Of a stretch of 6,163 bases of DNA, positions 1-6,017 are shown piece after piece (positions within the stretch are counted from its first letter, which is position 1; each line of letters starts with the position of its first letter). The stretch is taken from assembly GCA_051746745.1 (NCBI GenBank), contig JBNJFJ010000106.1:1-6163 (forward strand). Direction: 5' to 3'. Source of the DNA: Halolactibacillus sp051746745. GTDB lineage: Bacteria > Bacillota > Bacilli > Bacillales > Amphibacillaceae. The position numbers and the translations under genes are program-made. Under the pieces are notes generated by a model. That model did no database searches and was not told the origin of the DNA. It saw nothing but the letters and a program-made list of their open reading frames with translations.

Positions 1-346
1 CGTTGTGACCCGTTATTTTGGTGGTATCAAACTCGGGGCTGGTGGTCTGATTCGGGCTTACTCAACGAGCGCCAAAGAAGCGATTGATTCAGCCGGTGTC
101 GTTTTGCGTAAACAAGTACAAAAGCTTGACGTGACCGTTGATTATCCCCTCCTCGGTAAACTAGAAAACGAGGTGCGGCAAACAACGTATATCATAGAAT
201 CAATTGATTACTTAGAAAAAGTGACCGTTCATTTAGCAGTCGAAACAGATGAGGTTGATACTTGCAAAAACTGGATCGTAAACTTAACGAGTGATCAAGC
301 CGAGATAACGGAAACAACACAAGCCTATATTGAAGTGCCTGTTTAA
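1..346 (+). CDS. yigZ: YigZ/IMPACT family protein (UPF0029), C-terminal part, 5' truncated
   Basis: The reading frame is open from the window edge (first whole codon at base 2) to TAA at 344-346, giving about 115 codons. The family is normally a little over 200 residues, so roughly the second half is present. The visible start carries the UPF0029 signature, VTRYFGGIKLGAGGLIRAYS, which ends the N-terminal IMPACT domain. The remaining 70 or so residues fit the small ferredoxin-like DUF1949 domain that follows it in bacterial YigZ and YvyE proteins. The eukaryotic IMPACT relative acts in translational stress control through Gcn2. The bacterial role is poorly defined, although the structure suggests nucleic-acid or ribosome contact. 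GTG at base 5 is an internal codon, not a start. The gene converges on the VanZ-like gene, and a hairpin overlaps its last codons. The family call is firm; the function is not. Confidence 0.9.
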   Translation, partial: VVTRYFGGIKLGAGGLIRAYSTSAKEAIDSAGVVLRKQVQKLDVTVDYPLLGKLENEVRQTTYIIESIDYLEKVTVHLAVETDEVDTCKNWIVNLTSDQAEITETTQAYIEVPV

Positions 347-364
347 GGCCTTTAATATAGGCTT
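321..364. terminator. Bidirectional hairpin between convergent genes, overlapping the yigZ 3' end
   Basis: A perfect 10-bp inverted repeat pairs AAGCCTATAT (321-330) with ATATAGGCTT (355-364). The 24-nt loop contains the yigZ stop codon and a smaller GCC/GGC pairing. The plus-strand tail is only moderately T-rich (GTTTAGTATT). On the minus strand the arm is followed by TGTGTTGTTTCC, also moderately T-rich. The position between two convergent genes 26 nt apart suggests a shared terminator. The long loop and weak T-tracts keep confidence moderate. Confidence 0.55.
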
Positions 365-372
365 GTTTAGTA

Positions 373-882
373 TTAGCGCCGTTTTCTTAAAAAGGCGATC
401 GTGACGATCAGAATGACCGCAAATAAACTGCCAACACTATCTAAAAACACATCCCCAATGTAAGGGGTACGGTTCGGGGTTAAACTTTGATGCCATTCAT
501 CAAAGCCAGCATAGATCACTGACAATAGATAGCTAAACAGAAGTATTAGTTGAAGGTCTAAGTTGGTTGTCTTTTTAAACGCGTAGATAAATAATAACGT
601 TAACGTAAAGAAGACAAAGACGTGCGCGCCTTTGCGGATGAAAAATTCGACAAAACTTTCGATCCCGAGACTGGCCACACTGATTTCTGAGTTGTGATAA
701 GTAAAGTTGACTCGGTCAACAAACGGCTCAACAACGGATAAGTCAAATCGGGCGGTGAGGGCGGGTTTTAAGTCTTGGCGTTCGTATGGTGTTGCTGAAA
801 ATAAGAAAATAATGCCCATCCAGATGACCGGCAACGACCAGATGACGATTTGTTTTAGGCGGATCTTTCTGTATTCACTCAA
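373..882 (-). CDS. VanZ-like family membrane protein
   Basis: This is a 169-residue membrane protein of the VanZ-like family. VanZ itself gives low-level teicoplanin resistance by an unknown mechanism; most chromosomal members are uncharacterised, so no substrate is assigned. Hydrophobic segments lie at about 11-29, 84-102, 110-126 and 150-165. Family landmarks are FSATPY (28-33) after the first segment, IRKGAHVFVFF (82-92), and the conserved DEWHQSLTPNRT block (128-139) followed by GDVFLDSVGS. Three starts are possible: GTG at 915, ATG at 888 and TTG at 882. The Shine-Dalgarno-like AGCAGGTG (896-889) lies directly against the ATG but 6 nt before the TTG, so TTG 882 is preferred. This removes a basic N-terminal extension without touching the domain. 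It is transcribed divergently from the sortase operon. Confidence 0.85.
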   Translation of the reverse strand: MSEYRKIRLKQIVIWSLPVIWMGIIFLFSATPYERQDLKPALTARFDLSVVEPFVDRVNFTYHNSEISVASLGIESFVEFFIRKGAHVFVFFTLTLLFIYAFKKTTNLDLQLILLFSYLLSVIYAGFDEWHQSLTPNRTPYIGDVFLDSVGSLFAVILIVTIAFLRKRR

Positions 883-941
883 GAACATCACCTGCTTTCG
901 ATATTTTTTTAGCACCTTTAGTGCAGTGGAGGGAAGATATT

Positions 942-958
942 TGCTATACTAATAGTAT
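942..958 (+). promoter_or_regulatory. Possible extended -10 promoter of the sortase operon, inside a palindrome
   Basis: TGCTATACT (942-950) reads as an extended -10 element (TG, one base, then TATACT). No convincing -35 is seen 16-18 nt upstream, as is tolerated for extended -10 promoters. TATACT overlaps the inverted repeat ATACT-AAT-AGTAT (946-958), which could also bind a dimeric regulator. Initiation a few bases downstream of the -10 would give a leader of roughly 105 nt before the sortase TTG start. Confidence 0.4.
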
Positions 959-980
959 GATGACTGGATATGTCGCTTAA
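952..980 (-). promoter_or_regulatory. Possible promoter for the VanZ-like gene
   Basis: Reading the minus strand, TTAAGC (980-975) is followed after 17 nt by TACTAT (957-952). The spacing is ideal for a sigma-A promoter, but the -35 is poor and the -10 matches TATAAT at four of six bases. Its -10 overlaps the palindrome that also carries the candidate plus-strand -10. This is inference from motif and position only. Confidence 0.3.
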
Positions 981-1018
981 GTAACGGTAACACAGACATC
1001 TGTCGATATTTTAACATA

Positions 1019-1040
1019 GGTGACTCACCATTAGGTGAGT
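1019..1040 (+). promoter_or_regulatory. Alternative hairpins in the 5' leader of the sortase operon
   Basis: Three related segments follow each other: GGTGA (1019-1023), TCACC (1025-1029) and GGTGAGT (1034-1040). The middle segment can pair back with the first, in the 11-bp palindrome GGTGACTCACC. It can instead pair forward as ACTCACC (1023-1029) with GGTGAGT, a 7-bp stem with an ATTA loop. The two pairings exclude each other. The second stem ends 5 nt before the AAAGGAG ribosome site at 1046-1052. There is no following T-tract, so it is not a terminator. A role in translation control, mRNA stability or protein binding is inference. Confidence 0.4.
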
Positions 1041-1063
1041 AAAATAAAGGAGATGACAATATT

Positions 1064-1657
1064 TTGAGAAAATTAGCTTGGCTCGTGTTAGTGACTGGCC
1101 TTATTTTATTTGGTGTTGGGGCGTTTCAATACGTGTCCACGATGCAAAAAGAACAACAAGCCACAAATGAAGCCCATGAATTACTGGCCAAATCAAGAGA
1201 AACACCGATAGAAGACCGTGAGGTGTTACGCCATACGTTCACCCCTGAAACAGGCGAGACAGTTGGCTTACTCGGGATTGATAAAATTGACGCATCGATT
1301 CCGATTGTGGAAGGCACAGACCCAGAAGAGTTAGAAAAAGGGGTTGGACATTACGCGTCGACGAAATACCCTGGAGACAATAGTCAAATTCTTTTCTCCG
1401 GACACCGTGATACGGTCTTTACTCGCTTAGGTGAAGTCGAAGTCGGCGATATTATTTCAGTCGAGTTGCCTTACGGCACCTTTAATTATGAAATGGTCTC
1501 CAGTAAGATTGTCGATGCCGATGACCGTACGATTATCCAGCCTCAATTAACAGAAGAAGAACTAGTCATTTCAACGTGTTACCCGTTTGGTTATATCGGA
1601 GATGCGCCTGACCGTTATATTCTATATGCCAAACCCGTTAACCAGACAGAGGAGTGA
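1064..1657 (+). CDS. srtD: Class D sortase
   Basis: This is a 197-residue membrane-anchored cysteine transpeptidase that cleaves C-terminal sorting signals and joins surface proteins to peptidoglycan. Residues 5-25 form one N-terminal membrane anchor, followed by a linker and the sortase barrel from about 65. The three catalytic residues are visible: His114 in FSGHRDT, Cys172 in ISTCYPF and Arg184 in APDRYILYA. The TCYPF...YIGDAP..RYI pattern matches class D enzymes such as Bacillus YhcS. The start is TTG at 1064, with AAAGGAG at 1046-1052 and an 11-nt gap; no in-frame ATG lies close by. Its stop lies just before the PBP start, so the two are read as an operon. No substrate with an LPxTG-like motif, hydrophobic stretch and basic tail is encoded here. 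LPYGT at 135-139 of this enzyme is internal and not a sorting signal. Confidence 0.93.
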   Translation: MRKLAWLVLVTGLILFGVGAFQYVSTMQKEQQATNEAHELLAKSRETPIEDREVLRHTFTPETGETVGLLGIDKIDASIPIVEGTDPEELEKGVGHYASTKYPGDNSQILFSGHRDTVFTRLGEVEVGDIISVELPYGTFNYEMVSSKIVDADDRTIIQPQLTEEELVISTCYPFGYIGDAPDRYILYAKPVNQTEE

Positions 1658-1662
1658 AGGTG

Positions 1663-3711
1663 ATGAAAAAAGTTGTGCTACTAGTATTAATGAGTCTCGT
1701 TAGTTTGATTGGCTGTTCGGAAGAAACGATTGAACCGCTTGACCCGGCGGAAGACTTAAACGCTTATATCGCTGCCTGGGAAGCGCTTGACTTTGGCGCG
1801 ATGGAGGAAGCTGTCACCGTTAGTGATGAATCCGTCGTCGCGCTTACTGACTTTACTGACCAATATGAAACAACTTATGACACGCTTGGTACAACAGAGG
1901 TATCAGTCGACATTAAAGCATCACCCGAACTGATGCGTGACACTGACAGTGAGGAATATGTCGTCGATACGAATACTTACAGCTATACCGTAGCTGTCAC
2001 TCAAGATACTGTCGCTGGTGATTATCAGTATGACACAGACATCACCCTTTCACCTGTTATAGAGACGATTGATGAGATCGAACAAGTGACTGACTACCAA
2101 ATCATCTGGGATGAAGGCTTGATTATTCCACCGCTCACAGGTGGCGGGGAGATTAAACAAATCGTGACCGAGCCGATTCGCGGGAATATCTTTGACCGTA
2201 ACGGGGAAGCACTAGCCGTGAACGGTGAAATGCGTGAAATCGGTGTCGATACCGGCCGCTTTGTTAACCGGGCGACAGAGATTGAATTTATCAGTAAAGC
2301 ACTTGATATGACGGTTGACCAAATTGAGTCTACCTTATCACAGTCATGGGTCAAAGACGGTCTATTTATCCCGCTCAAGCGCGTCTCCGTTACTGAAGAA
2401 GAAAAACTTGCGCAATTAAATGACATTCCAAGCGTCTTATCAACAGCCAGTTATGGCCGGGTCTATCCAGAAGGTGACATCATGAGTCACCTCGTCGGTT
2501 ATGTCGGGTCCGTAAACGCTGAAGACTTAGAAAATGATACCGACGGGATATACTCAGATGGTGATATGATTGGAAAACGCGGGATAGAATACGTGTTTGA
2601 ACAACAGCTCCGCGGCGAGGATGGGATTCGTCTCGTTGTCGAAAAAGATGGGAATCGGACCGGTATTGTTGAACAAGCACCAGTAGATGGTGAAGACATT
2701 CATCTCACGATTGACCGCAAGGTCCAAGCGGCGTTATTCAATCAATTTGTTGATGGGGATGCGGGTCATGCGGCAGCGATTGACCCAAAAACAGGTGAAA
2801 CGTTAGCGCTCATCTCCTACCCATCTTTCGACCCGACCTTATTTACTGAAGGGATGTCACAAGAGGTGTATGATACGCTCACGAACGACCCTCTGACACC
2901 ACTGTTAAATAGATTTCAAAGTACGTACAGTCCAGGATCTGTTTTTAAACCGGTCACCGCGATGATTGGTTTAAATACCGGCGCCTTTACACCGACCGAT
3001 ACGTTAGAGATTGATGGCTATACGTATAACCAACCGTCTTTCGGTAATTACGAAGTAAGACGGGTATCACTCAGTGATGGGCCAGTTGATTTACATGATG
3101 CCTTAGTTAGAAGTGATAATATTTATTTCGCGAGACAAGCGTTAAACATTGGTGCGAGTGACTTTATAGAGACGAGTCAGTTACTCGGATTTAACAACGA
3201 AGCTTATACGTTCAGCTACCCAATCAGACAAAGTCAAGTCGCGACTGATGATGCGATTGATAACGACGTCTTACTAGCTGATACCGGCTACGGACAAGGC
3301 CAAGTCCTCGTCAGCAGTCACCATTTAGCGATGATGTATACGCCACTGTTTCATAATGGGAATATGATGACACCGGTTATTTTAAAAGACGACACAGCCA
3401 CTGTTTTAAGTGAACAAATCATCACTGAAACAGATGTCACAGCTCTAAGACAAGCGTTATATGATGTTGTACAAAACGGCACGGCCACCGTGGCCAAGTC
3501 TGATCTAGTGACCTTAAGTGGAAAAACAGGAACAGCTGAATTAAAACAAACAGCGACGTCAGACAATCAACAAGAAAATGGTTGGTTTGTCGGTTATGAC
3601 GATGAGTCGCGTTATCTGATGGCAATGATGGTCGAGAGCGTTGAATCAAAAGGTGGGAGTCGTTACCCGGCTGAAAAAGTTAGACAAGCATTTGAAGCTC
3701 TGATTGATTAA
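1663..3711 (+). CDS. pbpC: Class B penicillin-binding protein, MecA/PBP5/PbpC type, lipoprotein
   Basis: This is a 682-residue peptidoglycan DD-transpeptidase held on the outer face of the membrane. A short basic and hydrophobic leader ends in lipobox LIGC (Cys18), as in Bacillus PbpC. About 25-148 is a MecA_N/NTF2-like domain ending in IIWDEGLIIPP. The PBP-dimer domain begins at the RGNIFDRNGEALAV motif (173-186). The transpeptidase domain has SVFK (Ser426, Lys429), SDN (484-486), YGQGQ (543-547) and KTG (621-623), so all catalytic motifs are intact. Wording around SDNIYFAR and LLADTGYGQG closely resembles PBP2a and PBP5, known low-affinity PBPs, but reduced beta-lactam affinity here is only inference. 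ATG 1663 is chosen because GAGGAG ends 8 nt upstream. GTG 1654 is in frame but has no spaced ribosome site. The gap to the sortase stop is 5 nt. Confidence 0.93.
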   Translation: MKKVVLLVLMSLVSLIGCSEETIEPLDPAEDLNAYIAAWEALDFGAMEEAVTVSDESVVALTDFTDQYETTYDTLGTTEVSVDIKASPELMRDTDSEEYVVDTNTYSYTVAVTQDTVAGDYQYDTDITLSPVIETIDEIEQVTDYQIIWDEGLIIPPLTGGGEIKQIVTEPIRGNIFDRNGEALAVNGEMREIGVDTGRFVNRATEIEFISKALDMTVDQIESTLSQSWVKDGLFIPLKRVSVTEEEKLAQLNDIPSVLSTASYGRVYPEGDIMSHLVGYVGSVNAEDLENDTDGIYSDGDMIGKRGIEYVFEQQLRGEDGIRLVVEKDGNRTGIVEQAPVDGEDIHLTIDRKVQAALFNQFVDGDAGHAAAIDPKTGETLALISYPSFDPTLFTEGMSQEVYDTLTNDPLTPLLNRFQSTYSPGSVFKPVTAMIGLNTGAFTPTDTLEIDGYTYNQPSFGNYEVRRVSLSDGPVDLHDALVRSDNIYFARQALNIGASDFIETSQLLGFNNEAYTFSYPIRQSQVATDDAIDNDVLLADTGYGQGQVLVSSHHLAMMYTPLFHNGNMMTPVILKDDTATVLSEQIITETDVTALRQALYDVVQNGTATVAKSDLVTLSGKTGTAELKQTATSDNQQENGWFVGYDDESRYLMAMMVESVESKGGSRYPAEKVRQAFEALID

Positions 3712-3714
3712 AGA

Positions 3715-3756
3715 ATAGAAACCAACCTAACAATCTTAAAATAGGTTGGTTTCTAT
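3715..3756 (+). terminator. Rho-independent terminator of the sortase-PBP operon
   Basis: A perfect 15-bp stem pairs ATAGAAACCAACCTA (3715-3729) with TAGGTTGGTTTCTAT (3742-3756) across a 12-nt loop. ATGTTTTAAT follows. It begins 4 nt after the PBP stop codon, which fits the end of the operon and separates it from the next gene on the same strand. Confidence 0.85.
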
Positions 3757-3829
3757 ATGTTTTAATAGGTGATTCATCATGCATCGAAGCCAGATCGTAA
3801 AAAAATTATTAAATGAAGGAGGTGCTAGA

Positions 3830-4840
3830 ATGAACGTGTTAAAGATGTTTACAGGAAGACGCGTACTAAAGACGATGATTGCGGTATTTTTAACGGCGCT
3901 CGTTTGTCAGGCGCTAAATATCCCCGCTGTTTTTGCGGTTATGACCGCTATTGTCACCATCGAACCTACTGCGGAAGATTCCATTAAAAAAGGCTTGGTA
4001 AGATTCCCCGCTTCTGCGATTGGTTCTTTTTATGCGGCAACGTTCTTTTATTTTTTTCAGATTTCGCCGTTTTCATATGCCTTAGCTGCAAGTTTTACCA
4101 TTGTGACATGCTACAAATTAAAATTATTTGATGGATTACTCGTTGCGACATTAACGTCGGTTGCTATGGTATATGTCATTGATGGTAGTCCCATTGATGA
4201 GTTTTTTATTCGCCTGCTAACGACAACCATTGGTTTAACTGTATCAACACTTGTTAACTTATTTATTTTTCCAGCCAACTACATGAATCAAATTGAAGCG
4301 ACTTTTAATAAGGCACTGCTAAAAGCGAGTAAAGACTTAGAAATTTTCGCATATAGCTTGAAACATGCCCAACTTGATCAAGTCGCTGTAAAAAGTGAGG
4401 CGACGTTTCAATCGTTTCATTTACACGTTGAAAAAATCGAACAATTATTAACGTATCAACAAAAAGAAGCACATTATCACACAAAAGCATTTAAAAGAGA
4501 AACAGATACAACTAATTACACGAAAAAATTACATATGTTAAAACTTATCCACTATCATATCGGAAATTTAACTACGCCTTTGCATACTGAAATAACTTGG
4601 GATATTTCCATCATTGAAGAGATTGACGCTGTCATTATTGATTTGCGTAGGGTAATAGAACATCGGGATCAACCTTTCATTCATGTACTTGATTCTTTAT
4701 CCAAGCGCCTCATTACCTTATTTAACAACGCAAAGCATTGTCAAAGAGAGGCGCTTTACCTAAAAGAAGAAACGGTCATCCTTTATGAACTTATTCAATT
4801 AACTGAGCTAGTGAAACAATATAAGCAATGCCATAATTGA
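3830..4840 (+). CDS. Aromatic acid exporter (ArAE/DUF939) family membrane protein, FUSC superfamily
   Basis: This is a 336-residue protein resembling the Bacillus DUF939/ArAE_1 group, related to the FUSC and AaeB-type efflux proteins. Six hydrophobic segments lie at about 11-28, 30-46, 60-78, 81-97, 102-118 and 125-148. RRVLKT near residue 10 and TAIVTIEPTAEDSIKKGL (39-56) are typical of the family. From 150 onward the chain is soluble, charged and probably helical, as expected for the cytoplasmic ArAE_1_C region. Export of aromatic acids is established for distant relatives only, so the substrate is unknown. ATG 3830 has a near-perfect AAGGAGGTG (3816-3824) 5 nt upstream. An in-frame ATG at 3779 also has AGGTGA (3767-3772) before it and would add 17 residues. 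It lies between two terminators and is probably monocistronic. Confidence 0.85.
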   Translation: MNVLKMFTGRRVLKTMIAVFLTALVCQALNIPAVFAVMTAIVTIEPTAEDSIKKGLVRFPASAIGSFYAATFFYFFQISPFSYALAASFTIVTCYKLKLFDGLLVATLTSVAMVYVIDGSPIDEFFIRLLTTTIGLTVSTLVNLFIFPANYMNQIEATFNKALLKASKDLEIFAYSLKHAQLDQVAVKSEATFQSFHLHVEKIEQLLTYQQKEAHYHTKAFKRETDTTNYTKKLHMLKLIHYHIGNLTTPLHTEITWDISIIEEIDAVIIDLRRVIEHRDQPFIHVLDSLSKRLITLFNNAKHCQREALYLKEETVILYELIQLTELVKQYKQCHN

Positions 4841-4853
4841 CTAGCATCCACGG

Positions 4854-4890
4854 CAACACCCCATGACTGAAGTCACGAGGATTAGTCGTG
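4854..4890. other. Overlapping hairpins, possibly a decayed IS200/IS605-type end
   Basis: ACCCCATGACTGAAGTCACG (4857-4876) contains a TGAC(TGAA)GTCA hairpin with imperfect C/G flanks. An overlapping 6-bp stem pairs TCACGA (4873-4878) with TCGTGA (4886-4891). Hairpins of the form CCCATGACT-GA-AGTCATGGG are, from memory, common at IS200/IS605 and TnpB element ends. The flanking pairs here carry mismatches, so a relic is possible but unproven. No transposase remnant is visible beside it. Confidence 0.3.
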
Positions 4891-4899
4891 ATTTATCAA

Positions 4900-4933
4900 A
4901 AAACAAGCATCCATCAATTCGGATGCTTGTTTT
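4900..4933. terminator. Bidirectional rho-independent terminator
   Basis: A perfect 13-bp stem pairs AAAACAAGCATCC (4900-4912) with GGATGCTTGTTTT (4921-4933) across an 8-nt loop. A and T runs flank the GC-richer core on both sides, so both strands read as a stem followed by a U-run. It lies between the convergent ArAE-like and SurA-like genes and probably serves both. Confidence 0.85.
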
Positions 4934-4979
4934 AGTCTACAGTTTTACCATATTTGTTGTTTTGCTATTTTATACTTGT

Positions 4980-5744
4980 TTAAATATTTTGTTTAATGTC
5001 CGCTTCTTCAGTTAATGCATCTACTTTCTCTTGGAAAGCTTGTTGTACTTTTGATTGTTCTAACTGCATCACAATTTGTTCTTCTACTTCTTCGAGTGGT
5101 GGTAAATCATCTGATTGTTCACCAAGCATGCCGTAATATTCCTCGACCTCTTCATCTGTCACTTCCCCAACTTCTACCGCTTCATCTAAATAAGCTTGTT
5201 GCGTCAGTTGTGTTTTAAGTGATGCTTTAAAACTTTCTTCCGTATAAGCTAATTGATTCAGTGCTTGTTGGTACTCTTCATCTGTTTCAAATTGGCTTTT
5301 CGTTTGTTCTAGTGCCTCGTCTATATCTGCTTCAGTAATCTCAATGCCTAATGATTCTGCGTCTTGTTCGACAAGGGTATTGCTTTGCAGTGTTTGAACC
5401 GTTTGTTGTTTTAACATATCTTTATCTGAAGCATCTTGGTTATTTTGAAGTAAATAACGCTTCGTGTCAATATAAGCCGTATTATAATCTTCACCTAAAA
5501 CTTCTTCACCATTAATTTCTAACACAACGTCATCGGTCGCCATTTTTTCATCGTCAGATATATCAATATCTAAACCGGCTTGCCCTTCTGAATCTACTTC
5601 TGATTCAGTTCCTGACTCATCACCAGTTTCTTCTTCAGTTGGCTCTTCTTCTTGGTCACTCTCATCTGCTGCGTCATTCGAACAAGCGATAAGTACTGTT
5701 GTCGTTAATAATAAACCTAAAATTAATTGTAATGTCTTTTTCAT
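4980..5744 (-). CDS. SurA N-terminal domain lipoprotein without a parvulin domain
   Basis: This is a 254-residue predicted lipoprotein. The leader ends in lipobox LIAC (Cys21). Residues 22-66 form a low-complexity linker very rich in Glu and Asp. From about 70 the sequence matches the SurA/PrsA N-terminal chaperone fold: DDVVLEINGEEVLGEDY, then helices to VTDEEVEEYYG (195-205), and a closing helix from PPLEEVEEQIVMQLEQ to EADIKQNI. In PrsA-type foldases a parvulin isomerase domain of about 90 residues sits between these last two parts; here only about ten residues separate them. It is therefore probably a non-catalytic, membrane-anchored chaperone for secreted proteins. ATG 5744 is preferred, since AAGGGTGG (5760-5753) lies 8 nt upstream; GTG 5756 lies inside that site. 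The acidic linker suits the outer surface of a salt- or alkali-adapted cell, which is inference. Confidence 0.85.
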   Translation of the reverse strand: MKKTLQLILGLLLTTTVLIACSNDAADESDQEEEPTEEETGDESGTESEVDSEGQAGLDIDISDDEKMATDDVVLEINGEEVLGEDYNTAYIDTKRYLLQNNQDASDKDMLKQQTVQTLQSNTLVEQDAESLGIEITEADIDEALEQTKSQFETDEEYQQALNQLAYTEESFKASLKTQLTQQAYLDEAVEVGEVTDEEVEEYYGMLGEQSDDLPPLEEVEEQIVMQLEQSKVQQAFQEKVDALTEEADIKQNI

Positions 5745-5800
5745 GTGTAAAACCACCCTTTAGTTAAATTGTAAGAAGCTCTTGCTTCATCACGTGTCCT

Positions 5801-5829
5801 ATTACAACATAGTCAAAAAGCGAGTGCAA
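5801..5829 (-). promoter_or_regulatory. Candidate sigma-A promoter of the SurA-like lipoprotein gene
   Basis: On the minus strand TTGCAC (5829-5824) is followed by a 17-nt spacer and TGTAAT (5806-5801). The -10 matches five of six consensus bases and the -35 three. This would leave a leader of roughly 50 nt before ATG 5744. TTGACT (5816-5811) is a better -35 by sequence, but has no good -10 at the right distance. Confidence 0.45.
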
Positions 5830-5971
5830 CTGTTTCACCATAGTTCCACACTTTTTACATATCAGTGTCATCGCTTTGTTATTTTCATCATTTAACGCAC
5901 TTCCGAAAGAAGTCTCCCTCTTCAAGCGTATGAAGGGCGTAGTCCAACGGTAAGGGGGATATGAATGTCGG

Positions 5972-5996
5972 TTGGGCGACAGCCCAAAGGCTTTTT
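5972..5996 (+). terminator. Terminator-like hairpin in the IS left end, upstream of the tnpA promoter
   Basis: TTGGGC (5972-5977) pairs with GCCCAA (5982-5987) across a GACA loop, and AGGCTTTTTATTTT follows. A smaller overlapping AGCC(CAAA)GGCT stem sits directly before the T-run. It lies upstream of the tnpA -10, so it would stop read-in from outside rather than end a gene of the element. IS200 is known to use a left-end terminator structure to protect tnpA from external transcription, which supports this reading. Confidence 0.6.
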
Positions 5997-6017
5997 ATTT
6001 TGTCTTTTTTCTCAATA

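Noticed and set aside
707..952. Plus-strand open frame opposite the VanZ-like gene
   Set aside because: It is a shadow of the VanZ-like gene. The minus-strand product has clear family motifs and membrane segments; this one has none.
1053..1067. Five-codon minicistron (ATG ACA ATA TTT TGA) overlapping the sortase TTG start
   Set aside because: The ATG directly abuts the AAAGGAG site with no spacer, so initiation there is unlikely; the overlap is probably chance.
1466..1480. LPYGT, similar to an LPxTG sorting motif, in the sortase
   Set aside because: It lies inside the catalytic barrel, differs in the last positions, and is not followed by a hydrophobic stretch and basic tail at a C-terminus.
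2094..2699. Antisense open frames inside the PBP gene
   Set aside because: They lie opposite a gene with a complete domain series, have no ribosome sites, and encode no recognisable domain. The same applies to the shorter antisense frames at 1126-1317, 3351-3649 and 4305-4490.
1663..3711. The PBP as a recently acquired mobile resistance gene
   Set aside because: It shares an operon and similar base composition with the sortase, ends at its own terminator, and has no flanking mobile DNA. The only insertion sequence is more than 2 kb away, beyond two other genes.
5015..5218. Plus-strand open frame within the SurA-like lipoprotein gene
   Set aside because: Its leucine-rich translation results from reading opposite a Glu/Gln-rich coding strand, and there is no independent support.
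5791..5796. CACGTG palindrome upstream of the lipoprotein gene
   Set aside because: A six-base palindrome is expected by chance and matches no bacterial regulator I can support here.
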